A DNA stretch of 62,194 nucleotides from an uncultured Bacteroidales bacterium (lineage in GTDB: Bacteria > Bacteroidota > Bacteroidia > Bacteroidales > UBA932), in the NCBI GenBank assembly GCA_945870315.1, contig CAMBRR010000005.1, forward strand, positions 1 to 62,194, written 5' to 3'. Below are positions 1-8,178 of this stretch, piece after piece. The notes below the pieces were generated by a model. That model did not search any database. It worked only from the letters and a program-made list of their open reading frames with translations, and was not told the origin of the DNA. A program made the translations under genes and the position numbers. Position 1 is the first letter of the stretch. Every line of letters begins with the position of its first letter.

Positions 1-19
1 TAATCGAAAAATCTGGGTT

Positions 20-1852
20 ATGAATATTTATTCCGAACGATTGGACGCCCTTAGGTCCTTGATGGCAGTCAACGGCTGGGATGCCGTAGTGATAACGGGT
101 ATGGACCCCCACAATAGTGAATATCAGGCTCCCCGATGGAAGCAGGTTAAGTGGCTTACCGGCTTTTCTTCAGAGGCGGCAGATGTGGTCGTCACTGCCA
201 ATGAGGCTGGATTGTGGACCGATTCCCGTTATTTTATCCAGGCTGCCAGAGAACTTGACGGCTCCGGAGTTGAACTCCATAAAACCCGTCTTCCGGATTC
301 TGTCTATATCCCGCAGTGGCTTGCAGGTGCCGGAGTTACGGTTGTCGCCGTGGACGGACTTTGTACAAGTGCGGATTTCATAGAAAAGATAAAAGAGGCA
401 TATTCCTCTTGCGAAGATAATGCACAGGTTCGGATTGTGGATGTTCCTGACCTGCTGGATAGTCTCTGGAGCGACAGACCGGACTATCCGGAATCTCCGA
501 TAACGACTTTGGATGTGGAATGTTTCGGAGGAAGTCCTCGTTCCGACAAAATCTCCTTCCTTAGAAAATGGATGCTTCTGAACAATGTGGACAATATGCT
601 CCTGAGTTCGCTGGATGAAATAGCCTGGTTGCTTAACATCAGGGGTTCAGATATCGAATATAATCCCCTTGTCATTTCATATCTTCTTGTCAATCAGGAT
701 AGTGTAAGATGGTTTGTCACCAAGGAATCGATGATGGCAAAACCCCACCCGGACACTTCTGACAGTTTCTCCGAACTTGAAATGGATGGGGTGGACATCG
801 AGGCATACAAGTCTTTGGAAGATGTTCTGTACACCCTTGATGGAGAGACTGAAAACATATTTATGGATCCTTCTTCCCTTAACTGGCATATGGCTTCCGT
901 CCTGGAAGAAATCTTTTCTCCGTCATCCATAGTACGCGGCGTTTCTCCTGTAATCCTTGAGAAGGCCCTCAAGACGCAGTCTGAGGTGGAAGCCTTGAGG
1001 CAGACCTTCATTGACGACGGTCTTGCAATGGAATCCTTCCTCTTCTGGCTTGAGTCGGGAGTGGCTTCCGGTCAGGAGATTACAGAATGGGAAGCTTCGG
1101 AGAAACTTACCTGGTTCCGCAGTCAGGTGCCCGGTTACAGGGGCAACAGTTTTGAGAATATATCTGCCTACGGAGCTGATGCTGCCCTTCCTCACTACAG
1201 TACCCCGGAGGTAGGCTCTCCTGTCATACGCCCTCGTGGACTTTATCTGGTGGATTCCGGCGGTCAGTATCTGACAGGCACCACGGATATAACCAGAACA
1301 ATCCCTATGGGAGAGTGTTCGGATCTTGAAAAAGAAGACTATACCCTTGTTCTGAAGGGAATGATAGCCCTCTCGATGGCAGTCTTTCCTCGCGGAACAG
1401 CTGGTTGTCAGCTGGATATCCTTGCGCGCAATCCTCTATGGAGATGCAGGCGCAACTATGGGCACGGCACCGGCCATGGTGTCGGTTTCTGGCTTTGTGT
1501 CCACGAAGGCCCTCAGGATATCAGGCAGAACTTCAATTCGCAAGCCATCCTTCCGGGAATGGTAACTTCCAATGAACCAGCCATATACAGAGAAAATCTC
1601 TATGGAATCCGTCACGAGAATATCATCCTCTGCAAAGAATCCGGCAGAAACGAATTCGGAGACTGGCTTGAGTTTGAGACATTGACCTGTACTCATATAG
1701 ACACCTCGGCTGTAGTGGTGGAACTGCTCTCCGATGAGGAGTTAGATTGGCTGAATGCCTACAACGAAAGGGTTTGCAATACTCTTTCCCCGCTCTTGCC
1801 GGAGGATGTCGCCCTATATCTCAAAAAGAAAACAGCCCCGTTGTCAAAGTGA
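20..1852 (+). CDS. pepP: M24 family Xaa-Pro aminopeptidase (aminopeptidase P type)
   Basis: Cytoplasmic metallopeptidase that removes an N-terminal residue preceding proline. At 610 residues it is the long, eukaryote-like three-domain form: two creatinase-type N-terminal domains (about residues 1-320) and a C-terminal pita-bread catalytic domain. All five metal ligands can be placed: D412 in YLVDSGG, D423 in TTDITRT, H495 in CVHEGP, E519 in SNEPAI and E553 in EFETLT. The accessory histidine motif GHGTGHGVGF precedes H495. It is a single-gene unit, convergent with sdhC, and its stop codon lies inside a shared terminator hairpin. No signal peptide is seen. The start at 20 has only 19 bases upstream in the window, so its promoter cannot be judged. 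Family assignment is firm; the exact peptide substrate is inferred. Confidence 0.93.
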   Translation: MNIYSERLDALRSLMAVNGWDAVVITGMDPHNSEYQAPRWKQVKWLTGFSSEAADVVVTANEAGLWTDSRYFIQAARELDGSGVELHKTRLPDSVYIPQWLAGAGVTVVAVDGLCTSADFIEKIKEAYSSCEDNAQVRIVDVPDLLDSLWSDRPDYPESPITTLDVECFGGSPRSDKISFLRKWMLLNNVDNMLLSSLDEIAWLLNIRGSDIEYNPLVISYLLVNQDSVRWFVTKESMMAKPHPDTSDSFSELEMDGVDIEAYKSLEDVLYTLDGETENIFMDPSSLNWHMASVLEEIFSPSSIVRGVSPVILEKALKTQSEVEALRQTFIDDGLAMESFLFWLESGVASGQEITEWEASEKLTWFRSQVPGYRGNSFENISAYGADAALPHYSTPEVGSPVIRPRGLYLVDSGGQYLTGTTDITRTIPMGECSDLEKEDYTLVLKGMIALSMAVFPRGTAGCQLDILARNPLWRCRRNYGHGTGHGVGFWLCVHEGPQDIRQNFNSQAILPGMVTSNEPAIYRENLYGIRHENIILCKESGRNEFGDWLEFETLTCTHIDTSAVVVELLSDEELDWLNAYNERVCNTLSPLLPEDVALYLKKKTAPLSK

Positions 1853-1865
1853 CGACGGGACTGTT
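1831..1865. terminator. Bidirectional terminator between pepP and sdhC
   Basis: A near-perfect hairpin, AACAGCCCCGTTGTC (1831-1845) with GACGACGGGACTGTT (1851-1865), loop of five bases. On the minus strand it is followed by a T-rich run (TTTTCTTTTTG), giving a canonical intrinsic terminator for sdhC. The left arm lies in the last codons of pepP and the pepP stop codon (1850-1852) sits at the loop. Confidence 0.8.
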
Positions 1866-1889
1866 CCAATCTTCTAATGTGAGTGTCGA

Positions 1890-2585
1890 CTAGCCGATGA
1901 TGCCGTTTGCCTGAAGGAAGGCGTTGACTGCTACTGCGACGAAACCCAGGAAAATCAAGGTTGCAAAAATGTAACCGATGACATTGAGTCTCTTTACCCA
2001 GATGTCGTTGCTCCAGCCGATGGTCTGGAATGCGCTCCAGAAGCCGTGGGTAAGGTGGAACCACAGTGCACCGAACCAGATGATGTAGATAACCAGAACC
2101 CACCACTGACCGAAGGTCATGTTGAGGAGCAGGTATGGATTTTCTGCTTCGCTGCCCATAAACTCCTTAAGCTGCATATCAGCCCAGAAGTGGGTAAGGT
2201 GGAAAGCGAGGATGCCGAGAACGATGATTCCGAGAGCGAACATATTCTTGGAAGCCCAGGATTCGGTCTTGGCCTTGCTGGCTACCTCGTAGCGTTTGTA
2301 ACCTCCGCGGGACTGGATGTTGCACATTGTCAGGTAGCCTGCATAGATGATGTGGATGATGAATCCGAGTGCAAGTACAGGTACCATCACTGTAACTATC
2401 GGGAGAGCCATAAAATCACAACCTGCCTGGAAAAGGCCGTCCGCTGAACCATATGTTCCGTTGAATGAATCAATCACGGAGAATAGGTTGATGGTCAGGT
2501 GAAGGAGCAGGAAGATGATGAGGAACAGACCGCTTATGCTCATAATAAGCTTCTTTCCGATTGAGGAAGTAAAAATGTTAGCCAT
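1890..2585 (-). CDS. sdhC: Succinate dehydrogenase/fumarate reductase cytochrome b subunit
   Basis: Membrane anchor of complex II in the Bacteroidota single-subunit b558-type family (five transmembrane helices, di-haem), which passes electrons between the SdhAB/FrdAB catalytic head and menaquinone. The 231-residue protein has hydrophobic helices near residues 12-35, 60-85, 110-130, 155-180 and 205-228, with histidines in them (LLLHLTINL, FIIHIIYAG, LAFHLTHFW, LWFHLTHGFW) fitting haem ligands. In this phylum sdhC is normally followed directly by sdhA and sdhB. Here it is followed by a terminator and the convergent aminopeptidase gene, so the catalytic subunits must lie elsewhere or be missing. 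A TATCTTTG promoter box lies about 40 bases upstream. Confidence 0.93.
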   Translation of the reverse strand: MANIFTSSIGKKLIMSISGLFLIIFLLLHLTINLFSVIDSFNGTYGSADGLFQAGCDFMALPIVTVMVPVLALGFIIHIIYAGYLTMCNIQSRGGYKRYEVASKAKTESWASKNMFALGIIVLGILAFHLTHFWADMQLKEFMGSEAENPYLLLNMTFGQWWVLVIYIIWFGALWFHLTHGFWSAFQTIGWSNDIWVKRLNVIGYIFATLIFLGFVAVAVNAFLQANGIIG

Positions 2586-2621
2586 ATCTTATTTCTATAT
2601 AGTTTTTTCCTTTCAGGGATG

Positions 2622-2629
2622 CAAAGATA
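2622..2629 (-). promoter_or_regulatory. Putative sdhC promoter, -7 box
   Basis: Minus-strand TATCTTTG matches the Bacteroidota -7 consensus TAnnTTTG exactly and lies 36 bases before the sdhC start codon. No clear -33 element is seen at the usual spacing. Confidence 0.55.
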
Positions 2630-2638
2630 TATTCTTTC

Positions 2639-2669
2639 TTGCAAGTTTCATAATAATTCGATATTTTTG
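2639..2669 (+). promoter_or_regulatory. Putative pyrH-frr promoter
   Basis: TTGC (2639-2642), 19 bases, then TATTTTTG (2662-2669): the Bacteroidota -33/-7 arrangement. It lies about 50 bases before the pyrH ATG and is divergent from the sdhC promoter. Confidence 0.6.
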
Positions 2670-2720
2670 TTTGCTCAAACTTCCGTTTTAGTGCGGTGTC
2701 GGGCATTAATTGTTCAAATT

Positions 2721-3431
2721 ATGGGAAAATACAAACGTGTACTGTTGAAACTCAGCGGCGAGAGCCTTGGAGGGCCGGCTGGTAAGGGAATCGATGAGAA
2801 ATGGCTTGAAGCATATGCGATAGAGATAGCCAAGGCTGTCCGCGAAGGGTTGCAAGTCGGGATTGTGATTGGAGGAGGCAATATCTTCCGTGGCCTGCAG
2901 GGAGTAGGCAAAGGCTTTGACAGGGTTAATGGAGACAAGATGGGAATGCTCGCAACCGTTATCAACTCCCTTGGCCTTGCGATGGCTATTAGAAGCCAAG
3001 GTGTTGAAGCAGAGGTCTTTACTGCTACGCCTATGATGCCTGTTGCAAGATATTACATGAGAGACGATGCCGTTGCCGTGATGGAAAGGGGAGGAGTTGC
3101 CCTGATAGCAGGCGGCACGGGCAATCCATATTTCACAACAGACTCCGGCGCGGCGCTCAGAGCCCTTGAAATCGGAGCTGACGCTCTTCTGAAAGGAACC
3201 AGGGTTGACGGAGTATATACGGCTGATCCGGAGAAGGATCCGTCAGCTGTAAAGTATGACGAACTGACTTTCGACAAAGCCATCGAGGACAGGCTCAAGG
3301 TAATGGACCAGACGGCTTTCGCACTTTGCCGTGAAGGAAATATGCCGATAATTGTCTTCGATATGAACCAGAGCGGCAATCTTACAAGCCTCGTCAGAGG
3401 AGAAAAAGTCGGCACCTTGGTTCATATTTAA
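2721..3431 (+). CDS. pyrH: UMP kinase
   Basis: Cytoplasmic hexameric kinase of the amino-acid-kinase fold that phosphorylates UMP to UDP in pyrimidine nucleotide synthesis. The start MGKYKRVLLKLSGESL at 2721 gives 236 residues, the usual family length; an in-frame extension back to 2619 would run through the promoter and is rejected. The phosphate-binding motifs KLSGES and GGGNIFRG, and the later GGTGNPYFTTD and ALLKGTRVDG segments, are typical of bacterial PyrH. It is followed after 36 bases by frr, the pairing (pyrH-frr) common across bacteria. Confidence 0.97.
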   Translation: MGKYKRVLLKLSGESLGGPAGKGIDEKWLEAYAIEIAKAVREGLQVGIVIGGGNIFRGLQGVGKGFDRVNGDKMGMLATVINSLGLAMAIRSQGVEAEVFTATPMMPVARYYMRDDAVAVMERGGVALIAGGTGNPYFTTDSGAALRALEIGADALLKGTRVDGVYTADPEKDPSAVKYDELTFDKAIEDRLKVMDQTAFALCREGNMPIIVFDMNQSGNLTSLVRGEKVGTLVHI

Positions 3432-3467
3432 TATTACTTAACCCGAAAACATCAATACCTTTATATT

Positions 3468-4031
3468 ATGATTACGAGAGCAAAAGAAATTTTGGCGGAA
3501 GCCAAAGAAAAAATGAGCGATTCCGTCCTTTTTCTTGAAGAAGACCTTAAAACATATCGTGCAGGTAAAGCTAATCCAATGGTACTCAATAATGTACTCG
3601 TTGACTACTATGGAGCTCCAACCCCTGTTCCGCAGGTGGCTTCCGTGACTACTCCTGACGCCAAGACCCTTATGATACAGCCTTGGGAGAAGAAGATGAT
3701 TCCGGCAATCGAGAAGGCAATTCTGGATGCGAACATCGGCCTTACCCCTCAGAACAATGGTGAGAGCATCCGCTGCAATATCCCGCCTCTTACGGAGGAA
3801 AGACGCAAGGAACTCATCAAAAAGGCTAAATCAGCAGGTGAGGGTTCGAAGGTTGTCATCAGGAATGCCCGTCGTGATGCAATAGAGCAGTTGAAGAAGG
3901 CTCAGAAGGAGGGAATGCCTGAGGATATGCAGAAAGAATATGAGCAGAATGTCCAGAAAGAGACCGATGCCTTTACTAAGAAAGTTGATGAACTGGTAAG
4001 TGCAAAGGAGAAAGAAATAATGACAGTGTGA
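3468..4031 (+). CDS. frr: Ribosome recycling factor
   Basis: RRF acts with EF-G and IF3 to split the post-termination ribosome. The 187-residue product matches the family length and its two-domain pattern: a long three-helix bundle interrupted by a small beta domain. Typical motifs are TYRAGKANP near the start, GAPTPVPQVASV and IRCNIPPLTEERRKEL in the middle, and a charged helical C-terminus. It is co-directional with pyrH and is followed by a terminator-like hairpin before pheA. Confidence 0.97.
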   Translation: MITRAKEILAEAKEKMSDSVLFLEEDLKTYRAGKANPMVLNNVLVDYYGAPTPVPQVASVTTPDAKTLMIQPWEKKMIPAIEKAILDANIGLTPQNNGESIRCNIPPLTEERRKELIKKAKSAGEGSKVVIRNARRDAIEQLKKAQKEGMPEDMQKEYEQNVQKETDAFTKKVDELVSAKEKEIMTV

Positions 4032-4054
4032 TATTTCTGCATCGCTGAAACATC

Positions 4055-4088
4055 CGGCTGTCCGGCACTGGTCCTGACAGCCGTTTTT
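4055..4088 (+). terminator. Terminator or attenuator between frr and the aromatic operon
   Basis: CGGCTGTC (4055-4062) pairs perfectly with GACAGCCG (4076-4083), followed by TTTTTA. It can end the pyrH-frr transcript. It lies only 15 bases before the pheA start, with no good promoter between, so it may instead act as a readthrough control point for the aromatic genes. Confidence 0.7.
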
Positions 4089-4102
4089 ATGTGACTTGAC
4101 AA

Positions 4103-4951
4103 ATGGATAATAAATCGCTCAGTCCCCGTGTTGCGATACAAGGCGTAAAAGGTTGCTTCCACGAACAGGCAGCAAGGCTGTTCTATGGCGAAAACGGAGT
4201 CTCCAATCCGGAAATCTACGAGTGTGACACTTTTGACGGACTTTACAAAAGTATGGATGAAGGCCTGGCAGATGCTGCCGTAATGGCCATCGAAAACACG
4301 GTATCCGGAGGACTCCTTCCCAATTTCGAACTTCTCAGAAAATACGACCGCAAGATAAAAGGTGAGGTCTTCCTGCGTATCCAGCAGAACCTGATGGCAT
4401 TGCCAGGGCAGAAAATTGAGGATATCCGCGAGGTCCGGACCCATTATATGGCCATCAACCAGACCAGGGAATTTTTTAAGGACTATCCTTGGATAAGGCT
4501 GGTGGAGAGCGAGGATACAGCAAAAAGTGCAGCCCAGATTGCTACGGAAGGTCTGATGGGAGTCGGAGCCGTGGCATCGGTCCTTGCAGCAGACCTCTAC
4601 GGCCTTCAGATGCTAGCGGAAAGCATTGAGACCTATAAACAAAATTTCACCCGCTTTCTGATTCTGGATGATAGCCTGCAGGTAGATACCTCTAAGGTCA
4701 ACAAGGTTTCAATATGTTTTACTCTTCCTCATACGGCCGGTTCCCTTGCACACGTTTTGACCATCCTTTCCTTTTATGGGATGAACCTGACCAGAATCCA
4801 GTCACTCCCGATTCCAGGAAGAGAGTGGCAGTATTTTTTCTATGTTGATATCAAATTTGACGACTATACACGTTATACTCAATCGATTGCAGCGGTTAGA
4901 CCGTTGATGGAGGACCTGAATGTCCTGGGGGAATATGTAGCTGCAATATAA
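4103..4951 (+). CDS. pheA: Prephenate dehydratase with C-terminal ACT domain
   Basis: Converts prephenate to phenylpyruvate in phenylalanine synthesis. The catalytic PDT domain covers about residues 8-190 (IQGVKGCFHEQAA, MAIENTVSGG, and the catalytic Thr in NFTRFLIL), and the ACT regulatory domain covers about residues 200-275. The family's Phe-binding ESRP motif reads QSLP in this ACT domain (LTRIQSLPIPGREW). This is the monofunctional form; the chorismate mutase activity comes from the last gene of the same operon. It is followed 11 bases later by the aminotransferase, giving the Bacteroidota order pheA, aminotransferase, tyrA, DAHP synthase. Confidence 0.95.
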   Translation: MDNKSLSPRVAIQGVKGCFHEQAARLFYGENGVSNPEIYECDTFDGLYKSMDEGLADAAVMAIENTVSGGLLPNFELLRKYDRKIKGEVFLRIQQNLMALPGQKIEDIREVRTHYMAINQTREFFKDYPWIRLVESEDTAKSAAQIATEGLMGVGAVASVLAADLYGLQMLAESIETYKQNFTRFLILDDSLQVDTSKVNKVSICFTLPHTAGSLAHVLTILSFYGMNLTRIQSLPIPGREWQYFFYVDIKFDDYTRYTQSIAAVRPLMEDLNVLGEYVAAI

Positions 4952-4962
4952 AGGGTGGAACT

Positions 4963-6174
4963 ATGATAATACAACCAGCAAGAAGAACAGAAAGTGTTCA
5001 AGAATACTATTTTTCAAGGAAATTGAAGGAAATCGCCGCTATGAATGCCTCCAGGGAGGCATCAGGGGCAGAACCTGTAATCAATCTCGGCATCGGATCT
5101 CCAGATGGAATGCCTCCGATGGAGGCCATTGACGCCTTGTGTGAGTCAGCTCGCCAGAGTGGAAATCACGCCTATCAGAGTTATGTGGGTTTGCCTGCAC
5201 TCCGGAATGCGTTCTCACGATGGTACGAAAGGTGGTATGGGGTTAATCTCAATCCAGATACTCAGATTCAGCCTCTTGTCGGTTCCAAGGAGGGAATTCT
5301 GCTGATATCGCTGGCCTTTCTCAACAAGGGAGATAAGGTTCTTGTACCGGACCCAGGATATCCGACATATTCATCCGCATCAAGACTTGTTGAGGCTGAA
5401 ATAGTTACATATGACCTGTCGGAAGATAACGGTTGGCAGCCTGATTTTGATGCCCTTGAGAAAATGGATCTTGCAGGTGTGAAAATAATGTGGACAAATT
5501 ATCCTAATATGCCTACTGGGGCCTCTGCAAGCGAGGAACTTTACGATCGTCTGGTAGATTTCGGGCGTCGTCATTCCATTATGATATGCAACGACAACCC
5601 ATACAGCTTCATTCTCAATGACAAGCCTTTGTCCATCCTTGCAAGGGAGGGCGCAATGGATTGCTGCCTTGAACTCAACTCTCTCAGTAAGGCTCATAAT
5701 ATGGCCGGCTGGAGAATAGGCATGGTTGCAGCCGAGGCTGAGGTCATTTCACAGATTCTCAAGGTGAAGAGCCAGATGGATTCGGGAATGTTCAAGCCGT
5801 TGCAGATGGCTGCCGTCCAAGCTCTCGCCCAGGGACCTGAGTGGTTCGGGGCATTGAATGACGAATACCGTCAGCGGAGAAAACTGGCAGGTGAAATCTT
5901 CGATTTGATAGGGGCAGAATATGACCACTCCAGTTCGGGCATGTTTCTTTGGGGAAAGATTGCTTCTTGCCGCCTCTTGAAGCAAGAGCAGAAAGATACA
6001 GGGAAAACCGGAGGTGAAATCGTTTCAGATGCCATCCTGCAAGGTTGTGGGGTATTCATCACTCCCGGATTCATATTTGGAAAGAATGGAGATAATTACA
6101 TACGAATTTCCCTTTGTGCAAAGCCACAGGTGCTTCGCCAGGCATATGATAGAATAAATAAACTGTTAAAATGA
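4963..6174 (+). CDS. PLP-dependent class I/II aminotransferase, aromatic pathway
   Basis: Fold-type I aminotransferase of 403 residues. The PLP lysine lies in SLSKAHNMAGWRIG, the Asn/Pro motif in NYPNMPTGA, the PLP-phosphate-binding Arg in AGWRIG and the substrate-carboxylate Arg near the C-terminus in YIRISLCA. Its place between pheA and tyrA suggests that it transaminates phenylpyruvate and 4-hydroxyphenylpyruvate, or prephenate; the exact substrate cannot be told from sequence. Its stop codon overlaps the tyrA start by four bases (ATGA), so translation is probably coupled. Confidence 0.9.
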   Translation: MIIQPARRTESVQEYYFSRKLKEIAAMNASREASGAEPVINLGIGSPDGMPPMEAIDALCESARQSGNHAYQSYVGLPALRNAFSRWYERWYGVNLNPDTQIQPLVGSKEGILLISLAFLNKGDKVLVPDPGYPTYSSASRLVEAEIVTYDLSEDNGWQPDFDALEKMDLAGVKIMWTNYPNMPTGASASEELYDRLVDFGRRHSIMICNDNPYSFILNDKPLSILAREGAMDCCLELNSLSKAHNMAGWRIGMVAAEAEVISQILKVKSQMDSGMFKPLQMAAVQALAQGPEWFGALNDEYRQRRKLAGEIFDLIGAEYDHSSSGMFLWGKIASCRLLKQEQKDTGKTGGEIVSDAILQGCGVFITPGFIFGKNGDNYIRISLCAKPQVLRQAYDRINKLLK

Positions 6175-7049
6175 AATCTAAAGAACAATATATAGTAGGT
6201 ATTATCGGACTTGGCCTGATTGGAGGCTCGATGGCGATAGACCTCAAGCGAAGGAATTTTGCAACTAAGGTTCTCGGAGTGGAATCCGAACCGGTCAATG
6301 CCGCATCAGCCTTGAAAATAGGGTTGGTAGATGAGATTGTTTCTTATGAGGACTGTGTCCTGCGGAGCGATGTTATCATCGTGGCTGTGCCGGTCGCAGC
6401 TGCAGTCAGGATAGTTCCTGACATTCTCGACAGGTTTGCTACTCTTGGGGATGCAGCCCGCGAGAAGGTGGTGGCAGATGTATGTTCCACCAAGGAAAAC
6501 CTTGCAAAAAGCGTTCATTATCATCCGCTCCGCAGCCGATATGTGGCCACTCACCCTATGGCCGGAACGGAATATAGCGGGCCCTGGGCAGCAATGCCTG
6601 GCCTTTTTGACGGCCACGCCTGTATCATATGTGACAGCCAGGAGTCTGAACCAAAGGCGGTCAGGCTGATGGAAGCTTTGTATGACACTCTCAATATGAG
6701 GACCATATATATGAATTCCTCAAACCATGATGTCCATACTGCCTATGTATCACATATTTCCCACGTGACGTCTTTTGCCCTTGCGCTTACTGTGCTTGAC
6801 AAGGAAAAGGATGAAAAGCATATTTTCGACCTTGCTTCCGGAGGTTTTTCCTCTACGGTGCGTCTGGCAAAGAGTAATCCGGATATGTGGGTGCCGATTC
6901 TTTCCCAAAACAGGGAGAATATCCTTCGAGTGATGGATACATATATAGAAAAGATGTCCGAATTCCGCAAGGCCGTCGATGAGGGCGACCAGGAACGCCT
7001 GCGGGAACTTATAAACGAGGCTAACAAGATTAGAAGAATAATCAGATAA
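6171..7049 (+). CDS. tyrA: Prephenate dehydrogenase
   Basis: NAD(P)-dependent oxidative decarboxylation of prephenate to 4-hydroxyphenylpyruvate for tyrosine. The Rossmann motif GIIGLGLIGGSMA is at residues about 10-22; the DVCSTKENL and THPMAGTEYSG segments carry the family active-site residues, including the catalytic His in ATHPMAG. The 292-residue length fits the TyrA form without an ACT domain. It overlaps the aminotransferase stop and lies 11 bases before the DAHP synthase gene. Confidence 0.95.
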   Translation: MKSKEQYIVGIIGLGLIGGSMAIDLKRRNFATKVLGVESEPVNAASALKIGLVDEIVSYEDCVLRSDVIIVAVPVAAAVRIVPDILDRFATLGDAAREKVVADVCSTKENLAKSVHYHPLRSRYVATHPMAGTEYSGPWAAMPGLFDGHACIICDSQESEPKAVRLMEALYDTLNMRTIYMNSSNHDVHTAYVSHISHVTSFALALTVLDKEKDEKHIFDLASGGFSSTVRLAKSNPDMWVPILSQNRENILRVMDTYIEKMSEFRKAVDEGDQERLRELINEANKIRRIIR

Positions 7050-7060
7050 TAATACATAAG

Positions 7061-8164
7061 ATGGCAAACAAGAATTTGGAACTGATACCTCTGTATGAGT
7101 GGGGAATGTTCACAGAACCCAGACCAAGCGTGATTGCGGGGCCTTGCAGCGCAGAGACCGAAGAACAGGTTATGCAGACTGCCGCCCAACTCAAGGAGTT
7201 CGGAATCAATGTGTTCCGAGCAGGAATATGGAAACCGCGTACACATCCTGGTTGTTTCGAGGGGGTGGGCACTCCTGGCCTGAAGTGGATGCAAAGAGCA
7301 AAAAGGGAACTCGGTTTGAAAATAGCGACTGAAGTTGCAAGCGAAAAGCACGTATTCGAATGTCTCAAATATGGGGTGGATCTGGTATGGCTCGGAGCCA
7401 GAACGACTGCCAATCCGTTTCTTGTACAGGAAATAGCAGATGCCTTGAAAGATACTGATATCCCCGTGCTGGTAAAGAACCCGGTGAACCCGGACCTTGA
7501 TTTGTGGATTGGCGCTCTGGAGAGGCTCAACAGGGCCGGAATCAAGAAACTGGGTGTCATTCACAGGGGATTCTCTACATCCGACAAAATCAAGTATCGC
7601 AATAATCCTGACTGGCAGATTGCCATAGAGCTGCGCAGCCGTTATCCTCAATTGCCTTTCTTCGTGGATCCAAGCCATATGGCAGGTTCCCGCGACTACA
7701 TCAGAGAAATTTCGCAGAGGTCTCTGGATCTTGGCTTCGAGGGATTGATGATAGAATCACACTGCGACCCGTCGTGCGCATTGAGCGATGCAAAACAGCA
7801 ACTTACTCCGGCCCAGCTTGAAGACCTGCTGTATAATCAGATTACTGTCAGGGATGCTGATTCGGACTCTCCGCAGTGGAAAGACAATATTGACCAGCTC
7901 CGCGCCAAAATCGACATCATTGACGAAAACATCCTCTATGCTCTTGGCTCCAGGATGAAGGTGAGCCGTCAGATTGGAGAGTACAAGAAAAACAACAACA
8001 TTGCCATCCTGCAGGCCTCTCGTTGGGATGCCGTCTTGGAACAGGTCGTTGCCAAGGGAATGGAATATGGTCTGGATGAGAAATTTATCACGACAGTATT
8101 CAATGCCATTCACGAGGCATCCGTCGAAGCCCAGAATGAAATTCTTTCTGGGAGTCAGAACTGA
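7061..8164 (+). CDS. Bifunctional DAHP synthase (type I-beta) / chorismate mutase
   Basis: The N-terminal domain (about residues 1-260) is a KDO8P-synthase-like DAHP synthase joining PEP and erythrose 4-phosphate; PCSAE, RAGIWKPRTHPG and DPSHMAG are visible. The C-terminal part (about 270-360) is an AroQ chorismate mutase: LRAKIDIIDENILYALGSRM, then an RQIGEYKK helix. This C-terminal fusion is known from Bacteroidota such as Porphyromonas and Prevotella, where prephenate formed by the mutase domain feeds back on DAHP synthase. One operon therefore holds the first shikimate step, the mutase and both branches. It converges on lpxK with a 14-base gap and no obvious terminator. Confidence 0.95.
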   Translation: MANKNLELIPLYEWGMFTEPRPSVIAGPCSAETEEQVMQTAAQLKEFGINVFRAGIWKPRTHPGCFEGVGTPGLKWMQRAKRELGLKIATEVASEKHVFECLKYGVDLVWLGARTTANPFLVQEIADALKDTDIPVLVKNPVNPDLDLWIGALERLNRAGIKKLGVIHRGFSTSDKIKYRNNPDWQIAIELRSRYPQLPFFVDPSHMAGSRDYIREISQRSLDLGFEGLMIESHCDPSCALSDAKQQLTPAQLEDLLYNQITVRDADSDSPQWKDNIDQLRAKIDIIDENILYALGSRMKVSRQIGEYKKNNNIAILQASRWDAVLEQVVAKGMEYGLDEKFITTVFNAIHEASVEAQNEILSGSQN

Positions 8165-8178
8165 TTTGAGATTGCTCT

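Noticed and set aside
2619..2720. N-terminal extension of pyrH by 34 residues
   Set aside because: The segment covers the promoter (TTGC-N19-TATTTTTG) and is not like any UMP kinase; the ATG at 2721 matches the family start.
6743..7678. Long minus-strand open frame of 311 codons opposite tyrA and the DAHP synthase gene
   Set aside because: It lies wholly antisense to two well-recognised genes, has no start context or promoter, and its composition is that of a shadow frame.
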